Source of the DNA: Nitrospirota bacterium
Lineage (GTDB): Bacteria > Nitrospirota > Nitrospiria > Nitrospirales > NS-4
Assembly: GCA_005877815.1 (NCBI GenBank)
Contig: VBOG01000158.1
Coordinates: forward strand, 1 to 58,892
Direction of reading: 5' to 3'
Length of the DNA: 58,892 nt
The stretch's first letter is position 1. Each line of letters starts with the position of its first letter. Made by a program: the position numbers and the translations under genes. Shown here piece after piece: positions 46,985 to 53,786 of this stretch. Below the pieces are notes generated by a model that saw nothing but the letters and a program-made list of their open reading frames with translations, searched no databases and was not told the DNA's origin.

Positions 46985-47437
46985 TTAGCCTTGTTGAAGT
47001 CTGGCCCTGACTAACTCGTTGATCTGCTTGCCGTCTGCGGCCTTTCCGGCTAACTTCGCCATCACCGCTTTCATCACCTTGCCCACGTCCTTGATCGTGA
47101 CTGAGCCGGTTTCTTGCACGGCGCTTTCGATAATTTGGGTGAGCTCTTCTTTGGTGAGCGCTTTCGGCAGGTAGCTTTCGATGATGATGATCTCCTTCAG
47201 TTCCTTGTCGGCAAGGTCCTGGCGTTTCGCTTCGAGATATTGCTCGGCCGCTTCCTTCCGCTGCTTGACGAGGGTGATCAAGACGCGGTTCATCTCGGAC
47301 TCGTCCAAGTCCTTCTTTAGCTCGATCTCTTTATTGAGCAAGGCCGCCTTGGCCATGCGGATCACATCCATGCGGAGCTGATCCCTGGCCTTCATCGCGA
47401 GCTTCAAATCCTCGGTCAGTCGTTCAGCCAAAGACAT
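46985..47437 (-). CDS. yqeY: GatB/YqeY-domain protein
   Basis: This encodes 150 residues: MSLAERLTEDLKLAMKARDQLRMDVIRMAKAAL, then ESYLPKALTKEEL and DVGKVMKAVMAKLAGKADGK-like text (described in parts). It is related to the tRNA-binding tail of the amidotransferase GatB but stands alone. A tRNA-linked role is assumed for the family but not proven. Length and charge are typical. Confidence 0.93.
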   Translation of the reverse strand: MSLAERLTEDLKLAMKARDQLRMDVIRMAKAALLNKEIELKKDLDESEMNRVLITLVKQRKEAAEQYLEAKRQDLADKELKEIIIIESYLPKALTKEELTQIIESAVQETGSVTIKDVGKVMKAVMAKLAGKAADGKQINELVRARLQQG

Positions 47438-47518
47438 AGGGTGATCTTACCATTTCTCATGAGTACCGCGGCGAAGGCACTTCACCTAGCCGATGACGCC
47501 GTGGGACCGGCTACTTCG

Positions 47519-48298
47519 TCACTTGCCAAACAGGCCTTTCACGCCTTCGACTGCCTTTGAACCGGTCTCGCCCGCCTTGCTGCCGATGTTCTTGGCCGTC
47601 TCCCCCGCCGCCTCGGCGCCCTTCGCCAGGGCCTTTCCGGAGCTCGATACCGCCTGGAGTACGGATTTATTGATCTCGCCCATCACTTGTGCAAATGCCT
47701 CTTGCACGGTCGTTCCTTCTGAGCCCTTCCCGAGATCCTTCAGGTGGATATCCGGAAGAGGGACCGTCACGCTCCTTCCGATGGCGCTCGCGTTGACGCG
47801 CCCGCTCCTGACGATGAAATGGTTGATCTGGACCTTCTTCTGATGGGAGCCAGAGACCTTGACCGGCTTTGCCGCCGGAGTGCTCCCGCCGATGGTTTTG
47901 CCGAATGCACCGACATGCTCTTGAATTTTGGCGATATTGCTTCCCGCCATCGCGGCCTCATAGGTCACATCGGGAGCCTCCACCACAATTTCCTCAATGA
48001 TGAGCTTGTCGGTCAGTGCGGACCGCAAATTGACCTTGACACGTGCATCGCCGAGCTTGAACGCGCTTGGCGCCTGGTATCCCTTGGGATTGCCGATGAC
48101 GAGGCCTTTTACCCGCCCTTCGCCGGTCAGCAACGATAACCGCACGGCCTCTACAGTGACCGTCGTTCCGGTGATCTGGGGACCCGCGGCCTCGATCCCT
48201 GCCTTGACCATGGAATCCAGGTAGATCACGAAAACCGCCAAGCCGATGACGGTCACGAGCAGGATGCCGACGAGACCTAAGATAATTAGTTTTTTCAT
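47519..48298 (-). CDS. AsmA-like membrane-anchored protein
   Basis: This encodes 259 residues. The N-terminal helix (about 3-27) anchors it to the inner membrane. The periplasmic part has AsmA/DUF748-like strands: VTVEAVRLSLLTGEGRVKGLVIGNPKGY, ARVKVNLRSALTDKLIIEEIVVEAPDVTYE and QINHFIVRSGRVN. A helical, Ala/Gly/Lys-rich tail follows. Related larger proteins bridge the envelope and may carry lipids; this one is too short to bridge it alone. The function is not known. Confidence 0.75.
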   Translation of the reverse strand: MKKLIILGLVGILLVTVIGLAVFVIYLDSMVKAGIEAAGPQITGTTVTVEAVRLSLLTGEGRVKGLVIGNPKGYQAPSAFKLGDARVKVNLRSALTDKLIIEEIVVEAPDVTYEAAMAGSNIAKIQEHVGAFGKTIGGSTPAAKPVKVSGSHQKKVQINHFIVRSGRVNASAIGRSVTVPLPDIHLKDLGKGSEGTTVQEAFAQVMGEINKSVLQAVSSSGKALAKGAEAAGETAKNIGSKAGETGSKAVEGVKGLFGK

Positions 48299-48316
48299 GC
48301 TGACCTCCTGGATTGA

Positions 48317-48835
48317 CTAGCGGAGTGTCCGCTGCAAGTACACCATCTGCAGTCCGATGATCGTCTTGACGTCCTTGATCGTGCCGTCCTTGATCTGAGC
48401 AATCGCCTTTTCAATCGGCACTTCGAGTATCTCGATCACTTCATCATGGTCCAGTTGCTGGGTGCCTTTCGTCAGCCCCGTGCCTTCATAAATATGGATC
48501 ACCTCGTCCGTAAAGCCCGGCGTCGTCAGGATGCTGGCAAGCTTCTCCAATGAGGCGGCCCGGTAGCCGATTTCTTCTTCGAGTTCACGCGCCGCGCAGA
48601 CCTTGGGGTCTTCGCCGTGATCCAGTTTGCCCGCCGGAATCTCATAGATGTAGCCCCCGACCGCGTGTCTGAATTGCCGGATGAGAATGACACTCCCATC
48701 CTCCTTGACCGGCACGACCGCCGCGGCGCCGGGATGATGAATCACGTCCAAGTCTACCGTGGCCCCGTTCGGCAGCGTCACGGTTTCGACATAGAGATCC
48801 ACGATCGGCCCTTTGTAGATATGCTTGACCTTCAC
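48317..48835 (-). CDS. NUDIX hydrolase, ADP-ribose pyrophosphatase type
   Basis: This encodes 172 residues. The full Nudix box runs from G69 to Y91 with E75, R83, E84, E87, E88 and G90 in the expected spacing (AGKLDHGEDP and ARELEEEIGY). YEIPAGK just before it is common in ADP-ribose pyrophosphatases. It probably hydrolyses ADP-ribose or a similar nucleotide sugar; the substrate is inferred. It begins three bases after the gcvT stop on the same strand. Confidence 0.92.
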   Translation of the reverse strand: MKVKHIYKGPIVDLYVETVTLPNGATVDLDVIHHPGAAAVVPVKEDGSVILIRQFRHAVGGYIYEIPAGKLDHGEDPKVCAARELEEEIGYRAASLEKLASILTTPGFTDEVIHIYEGTGLTKGTQQLDHDEVIEILEVPIEKAIAQIKDGTIKDVKTIIGLQMVYLQRTLR

Positions 48836-48838
48836 GAC

Positions 48839-49930
48839 CTACTTCCTTTTGTAGAACGGCAGCCTGACCACCTTGGCCGGATGCGCGTGGCCGCGGATGT
48901 CGATCAGGACTTCGGTGCCCGGCGAGCTGCATGCGATCGCCACATACCCCAGGCCGATGCCCTTCTGAAGCTTGGGCGACAGATTGCCGCTCGTGACGAT
49001 TCCGATCTCCTGGATGCGCTCCGCTTCGGAAAACATCTTCATCCCGTGCCGGGGCACCGCCTTCTGCAGCAACTCGAACGCCACGAGCTTCCGCGGTAGT
49101 CCCTTCTCTTGTTGCAGAATGAGCGCCGCCTTGCCGACGAAATCCGGCTTCGTGAGATCCACGGCCCATTCCACGCCGGCTTCCAGGGGCGTCGTGTCCT
49201 CGTCGATGTCATTGCCGTAGAGCAGGTACCCCACATCGAGCCGCAGCAGGTCGCGCGCACCAAGCCCACAGGGTTTGACCCCATGGCCCTGGCCGGCCTG
49301 CACCAAACCGTCCCATATCTTGCCCGCCGAAGAAGACGGCAGGTACAACTCATACCCAACTTCGCCGGTATAGCCGGTGCGAGAGACACTGCAGCGCACG
49401 CCGAGCAGCTCCGTCTCCCTCCAATGCCGCGGCTTCAAGGTGTCGGCGACCGCAGGATTCAGTATCTTCAAAATAGCCGGCGAGTGCGGTCCCTGCAGTG
49501 CGATCTGCGCCACCTCGTCGCTCTCATCGCTGATCCGGACATCGCCCTGCGGCGCGCGTTGACACAACCACGACACGATCTTATCGCGGTTGGACGCATT
49601 GACGCACAGCATGAAGCCGCGCGGTCCTCTGTAGACGAAGATGTCATCCTTGATGCCGCCGGCCGGGTTGCAGACCATCGAGTATTGCGCGGCACCGACC
49701 GCCAGCTTTTCGACGTTATTCGTGGTGATCTGCTGGAGGAACGCCGTCGCCTCCCGGCCTTCGACCGTGATACGGCCCATGTGGCTGACATCGAACAGGC
49801 CCGCGGCCGTGCGGACGGCGTGGTACTCATCGAGCACGCCGCTGTATTGGATCGGCATCTCCCACCCGGCAAAGTCCACCAGCTTGGCGCCCGCTTTTCG
49901 GTGGTTCTCGATGAGGGGTGTTCGCTTCAT
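48839..49930 (-). CDS. gcvT: Aminomethyltransferase (glycine cleavage T protein)
   Basis: GcvT takes the aminomethyl group from the H protein and hands it to tetrahydrofolate, releasing ammonia. Its 363 residues show KRTPLIENHRKAGAKLVDFAGWEMPIQY at the start and VSRTGYTGEVGYELYLP, CGLGARDLLRLDVGYLLYGNDID in the folate-binding part. The length is typical. gcvH and gcvP are not adjacent, so the system is split. GGAG lies seven bases before the ATG, and a strong promoter lies further upstream. Confidence 0.96.
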   Translation of the reverse strand: MKRTPLIENHRKAGAKLVDFAGWEMPIQYSGVLDEYHAVRTAAGLFDVSHMGRITVEGREATAFLQQITTNNVEKLAVGAAQYSMVCNPAGGIKDDIFVYRGPRGFMLCVNASNRDKIVSWLCQRAPQGDVRISDESDEVAQIALQGPHSPAILKILNPAVADTLKPRHWRETELLGVRCSVSRTGYTGEVGYELYLPSSSAGKIWDGLVQAGQGHGVKPCGLGARDLLRLDVGYLLYGNDIDEDTTPLEAGVEWAVDLTKPDFVGKAALILQQEKGLPRKLVAFELLQKAVPRHGMKMFSEAERIQEIGIVTSGNLSPKLQKGIGLGYVAIACSSPGTEVLIDIRGHAHPAKVVRLPFYKRK

Positions 49931-50010
49931 CCCAAGGCTCCGGAATGGTCACGCTGTACTATCCCTCTTAGGCAGGAAACGAAAAGTGAAGAGAGGCCTA
50001 GGTGGGTCGG

Positions 50011-50040
50011 ATTGTAGCGAGCGAGCGCGAAAGCTGTCAA
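50011..50040 (-). promoter_or_regulatory. Strong sigma-70-type promoter of gcvT
   Basis: On the minus strand a perfect TTGACA (50040-50035), an 18-base spacer and TACAAT (50016-50011). Transcription should start near 50004, giving a leader of about 73 bases. I looked for a glycine riboswitch in that leader and saw no convincing core. Confidence 0.68.
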
Positions 50041-50055
50041 CGCCAATTGCCCGTC

Positions 50056-50084
50056 TTGATCTCATCCGTGTGGCACGCTATCGT
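50056..50084 (+). promoter_or_regulatory. Promoter of the divergent methyltransferase gene
   Basis: TTGATC (50056-50061), a 17-base spacer and TATCGT (50079-50084). The start of transcription would be near 50091. GGAGG follows at 50095-50099, five bases before the ATG. Its -35 box is only 15 bases from the gcvT -35 box on the other strand. Confidence 0.5.
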
Positions 50085-50104
50085 GGCGAACCACGGAGGA
50101 AGGC

Positions 50105-51082
50105 ATGGCGAGCAGTTATGCCGAGTTGATACAGTTGGCAAACGCCTACAGCGAGTCCCAGACCGTCCTGACCGCAAACGAGCTGGGCGTCTTCACGGCG
50201 ATCGGTAAAGGCGCCAAGACCGCGCCTCGCATCGCAAGGGACCTGCGCCTGGATCCGGAGGGCACGCGCCTGCTGCTCGACGCGCTCGTCGGCTTGGACC
50301 TTCTTACGCTGAGCGGGGGACGTTATCGCAATGCACCAATCACTAAAAAATATCTCGACGGACGAAGCCCGCAGGCCATCACCAATCTGTTGTGGCTGTT
50401 GGGGCATCACTGGCATGACTGGAGTAACCTTCGCCACGCTCTTCGAAAAGGTCGCCCAGGATGGGGACAGACAACCGACTCCCGGGAATTTCGCCGGCGG
50501 TTCTCGATGGCAATGCATGAGCGCAGTCATGCGCTCGCCGCACCCACGGTCGCGACCATGCGGCTTCCGTCAGGAGCCAGACGTTTTTTGGATCTTGGCG
50601 GCGGGCCGGGTTCGTATGCGATCGCCCTGGCCAAACGCTACCCGCGGTTGGACGGCGTCGTGATGGACCGGACGGTGAGCGTGACGCGTCGGCTCATCCA
50701 ACACGCACGGCTTGAGAAGCGGCTGAAGGCACGAGCGGGAGACATTTTCAAGGATGACCTCGGAAGCGGTTACGATGCGGTGGTGGTCTCGAACGTCATC
50801 CATGTCTTTAATGAGAAGGAAAACGAACGGCTGTTGAAGCGGGTCCGCGCAGCATTGAATCCCGGCGGTAGGATTTTCATCGTGGAATTCTTTTTGGACC
50901 GCAGCCGTACCAAGCCGCCGAAATCGGCCGTCTTTTCGGTGATGATGTATCTCTTTACCGCGACCGGCCGATGCTACAGTTGGGAAGAAACAGAGGCCTG
51001 GCTGAAGGCGCTCCGCTTCGGACAATTCAGGCGGCACACGATCACGCCCGACATCGGCACGCTCGAAGCGACCAGACTGTAA
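50105..51082 (+). CDS. SAM-dependent methyltransferase, O-methyltransferase type
   Basis: This encodes 325 residues. An N-terminal winged-helix dimerisation domain (about 1-95; ANELGVFTAIGKGAKTAPRIARDLRL) is followed by a Rossmann methyltransferase domain. The SAM loop is FLDLGGGPGSYAIAL near 158-172. VSNVIHVFNEKENERLLKRV and LNPGGRIFIVEF follow. The layout is that of plant caffeate-type and bacterial hydroxyneurosporene-type O-methyltransferases. The substrate cannot be read. It faces a second methyltransferase gene, whose stop is three bases away. Confidence 0.85.
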   Translation: MASSYAELIQLANAYSESQTVLTANELGVFTAIGKGAKTAPRIARDLRLDPEGTRLLLDALVGLDLLTLSGGRYRNAPITKKYLDGRSPQAITNLLWLLGHHWHDWSNLRHALRKGRPGWGQTTDSREFRRRFSMAMHERSHALAAPTVATMRLPSGARRFLDLGGGPGSYAIALAKRYPRLDGVVMDRTVSVTRRLIQHARLEKRLKARAGDIFKDDLGSGYDAVVVSNVIHVFNEKENERLLKRVRAALNPGGRIFIVEFFLDRSRTKPPKSAVFSVMMYLFTATGRCYSWEETEAWLKALRFGQFRRHTITPDIGTLEATRL

Positions 51083-51085
51083 CAA

Positions 51086-52396
51086 TCAGACGGGAGGCCG
51101 CTGCATGTCCTCCAAGGACCTGAACTTCCCCACCGATTTGTGCCGCAGCAGCATCCAGCCGACCGCATTGAATTTTTCGTAGCTTGGCCGGAACTCCTTC
51201 AGGAGTTCATCATTGCTGAGTTGATCCTCGCGAAGGCCGCAGTCCTTCCTTACAAGCTCGAAAATTTCCTTGAGGCTGCGCTCACCATCGAGATGCTTGA
51301 AGATCGAGCCCGTGTGCGGTCCCGGCATGAACTCGACGTGCGCGTCGAAGAGTTGGCTCTCGATCAAAATCGGCCGGCCGGGATTCTTGTCGATCGTCTT
51401 TGAGAGATCGCCCGGCGAATACAGAAAATAGAAGGGCACGTTTCGCGGATCTTCGATGGACGCGATGACATTCGGATTCTTTCCCGCATAGAAATTGTGG
51501 ACGATGAGATCTCCGGCCATAATTTCTGCGATCGCCTGCTGTTCCTTCAACGGGTACGTCTGGATCTTCTCGAGCACGGCCGGATCCTTGAGGTATGTCT
51601 CGACCCGATACTTCGCCTTGCCTCGCTCCAGCAGCTCGATGATTTTCAACCCGGCGCCTTCCACCAACTCATACACTTCGCCAACCGAGTAAGGACGGTC
51701 CCGGGCATGCAGGAACACATCGCAGATGCCCGCGTCCCCGAAGTCCTTATGGTCGCCGATCAAGTCTTCGCCGCGCTTGAACCAGTTCGTCTTGGGCAAG
51801 GCGTCCAAGACCGCCTTGGTATTGGCAATCTTTACCGGCATGCTCTGTTCGGCGCCATTGATTCTCCTCATGAGCTCCTGCACGTGATAGACGCCCGTGC
51901 GGCCGTATTGGCCGTAGAGCATGATCATCATCGCGCCATGCTCTTTCAGAACGGACGTCAGCGCCGCCAAGCCCGCCGCAGGGTCCTCCAGATGATGCAG
52001 GACCCCGGCGCAATTGATGTAGTCGAACTGCCCTAGCCCAAGCGAAGGAAGTTCCAAGAGGGATGTGTGGTGCCATGTGATGTTGTGCAGGCGTCGGACG
52101 TCCGCCCGACGCCTCGCGATCGACAAGCTGGTTGCGCTGATGTCGAGATGCACGATTTCCGCATAGCGGTTGTAGCGCAACTGCTCAGCCAGGAAGATGG
52201 TCTGATCGCCGGTGCCGCCGCCCGCCACGAGGACCCTGAAGTTTTGCGAGAAATTGTTTTTCCCTTGAAAGCAGTAGAAATTGATCATCTCCAAAAAGTC
52301 GTACCAGCTGTTCTCCAGCCGCACACGCTCGTCCGCCGGGGTGCGCGGCGGATAGGGATAGGCTTCGTACTGCTCTCTCACAGCCTTGGATGTCAT
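51086..52396 (-). CDS. Class I SAM methyltransferase with C-terminal extension
   Basis: This encodes 436 residues. It opens with VREQYEAYPYPPR, as in a group of bacterial methyltransferases. The SAM loop is VLVAGGGTGDQTIFLAEQL near 54-72, and NCAGVLHHLEDP marks motif IV. Beyond about residue 215 lies an added region. The last 80 residues (HLDGERSLKEIFELVRKD and onward) look like a winged helix of the PqqD or protein-lysine-methyltransferase tail kind. The target is unknown; protein or small-molecule methylation are both possible. Confidence 0.82.
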   Translation of the reverse strand: MTSKAVREQYEAYPYPPRTPADERVRLENSWYDFLEMINFYCFQGKNNFSQNFRVLVAGGGTGDQTIFLAEQLRYNRYAEIVHLDISATSLSIARRRADVRRLHNITWHHTSLLELPSLGLGQFDYINCAGVLHHLEDPAAGLAALTSVLKEHGAMMIMLYGQYGRTGVYHVQELMRRINGAEQSMPVKIANTKAVLDALPKTNWFKRGEDLIGDHKDFGDAGICDVFLHARDRPYSVGEVYELVEGAGLKIIELLERGKAKYRVETYLKDPAVLEKIQTYPLKEQQAIAEIMAGDLIVHNFYAGKNPNVIASIEDPRNVPFYFLYSPGDLSKTIDKNPGRPILIESQLFDAHVEFMPGPHTGSIFKHLDGERSLKEIFELVRKDCGLREDQLSNDELLKEFRPSYEKFNAVGWMLLRHKSVGKFRSLEDMQRPPV

Positions 52397-52530
52397 GGTT
52401 GGCTCACACCGAGGGGTCCTGTCACCGCATTACCCGGACGTGCTCGAAACGGTGCGACATCGCGGCCGCCAAGATCCGCGCCCCGCTCCTGCGCTCCGCC
52501 CGGGTCCCATGCGGCGCTACCCGTCATCAT

Positions 52531-53694
52531 CTAAGGTCGCAGCGCCCCGATGCGGTCGTGGTAGGCTTGCACGTGTCGTTTCACGGGGATCAGCAGTTGA
52601 GGCGGCATCGGCGACGTCAGAATATCGCGCGCGAAGCTGAACGGCCGCTCGAACTTTTTGATGCCGAGCACGACGCCCGCGATCGCCCACACGAGATTTT
52701 CGATCCATTTCGACGCCACGACGCGGTCCAAATAGTCGTAGAGGACGGCGCGCTGCTGGATCGCGCCCCGAAACGCCTCCTTGATCTCCTGCAGCAATCG
52801 TTCCTCCTTTTCGGTCCGCTGGTACACGCCTTCGGCGATATGGCTGAGCGAGATAAAGTCTTGAAGATCGAATCGGGCATCCACCTCTTTCGTCTCCTGC
52901 TTGTACGCGTTCCAGTCGTTCGTCAGGTACAACCGTTCCAGCAGCATCAGGAAGTCCCACACCATGATCTCCTCGTATGTCTCGAACTCGCGCGACAGCC
53001 GCACCTTCACGAATGTCCGGTGGTCATAGGTGTGCTGGGGAAAGTAATAGGTATGGGACAGCTCCACCAAACGTCCGGACGCATCGCGCTTGGGATTGCG
53101 GTACTGCCACTCCTCCGGGAGCGTCAGGCCTTCGGCCGCAAGCCGCGCCTTGTAGAGCGGCATGAACGTGTCGAAAAACGGGCCGCCGGTCTCCTCTAAG
53201 GGCGTGGAGGAGAGGCTGCCGATGCCGAGCGTGAGCCGCGCGAATTTCATGCGCGTATAGCCGTCTTCATTCAGCACAAAATTAAACCCCCCCCACGGGC
53301 CAATGTCGAGAAAGGTCACGAGGCCTTGGTCCGCGAGTCGATCCTCCGCTTCTCGCGACGCGCTTCGCCACAGGTGGATGAGGCTGCCGATATGGACCTG
53401 ACGGTCGCGGAACAACGACGGCCAGCCGCGGTCCGGCTCCGGCCTGATCCTGGCCTGCAACTTCACCGCCTCCCACTCCACCGCATGCGCGAGCGTGCCG
53501 GAGCGGTAACGCACGCGCTGCAGTTCGTCTTCGCACAGTCCGCGAATCGCCGCCCATATGTCGTCGGTCGATGCGGAGGCCTCGGCCGCGTCGGCAAGAA
53601 CGCCGGCAAGGCAGCGGAGCGCCGGGGGGGCGCCCCGGAAGAGATTCGCCAGGACGGCACGAAACTGCTGAAAGGCTCTTGTTGTGCGGATCAC
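52531..53694 (-). CDS. Protein of unknown function, 387 residues
   Basis: I do not recognise this family. The chain is soluble-looking in its first half, with many Arg and Trp residues (VHIGSLIHLWRSASREAEDRL, DIGPWGGFNFVLNEDGYTRMKFARL). A hydrophobic stretch near 335-350 (IENLVWAIAGVVLGIKKF) could touch the membrane. Tyr- and His-rich parts (HTYYFPQHTYDHRTF) are notable. The start is GTG at 53694, six bases after a TATAAT box with no ribosome-binding site. It has the same direction as the methyltransferase gene 134 bases downstream. The gap 52397-52530 holds nothing I can name. Confidence 0.75.
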   Translation of the reverse strand: MIRTTRAFQQFRAVLANLFRGAPPALRCLAGVLADAAEASASTDDIWAAIRGLCEDELQRVRYRSGTLAHAVEWEAVKLQARIRPEPDRGWPSLFRDRQVHIGSLIHLWRSASREAEDRLADQGLVTFLDIGPWGGFNFVLNEDGYTRMKFARLTLGIGSLSSTPLEETGGPFFDTFMPLYKARLAAEGLTLPEEWQYRNPKRDASGRLVELSHTYYFPQHTYDHRTFVKVRLSREFETYEEIMVWDFLMLLERLYLTNDWNAYKQETKEVDARFDLQDFISLSHIAEGVYQRTEKEERLLQEIKEAFRGAIQQRAVLYDYLDRVVASKWIENLVWAIAGVVLGIKKFERPFSFARDILTSPMPPQLLIPVKRHVQAYHDRIGALRP

Positions 53695-53700
53695 CCGGCA

Positions 53701-53730
53701 ATTATAGGGATCAATCCGCTCTTGCGTAAA
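53701..53730 (-). promoter_or_regulatory. Promoter placed for a leaderless transcript
   Basis: On the minus strand TTTACG (53730-53725), 18 bases, then a perfect TATAAT (53706-53701). The GTG at 53694 begins six bases after the -10 box, so the mRNA should start at or next to the codon. Confidence 0.52.
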
Positions 53731-53786
53731 GCTCCTCTTGTCCCCGATGAGGTGTGGGAGTAGACTCCTCCGGTCGGAATGACTTT

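Noticed and set aside
49931-50010. A glycine riboswitch in the gcvT leader
   Set aside because: The leader is about 73 bases and lacks a recognisable tandem or single glycine aptamer core.
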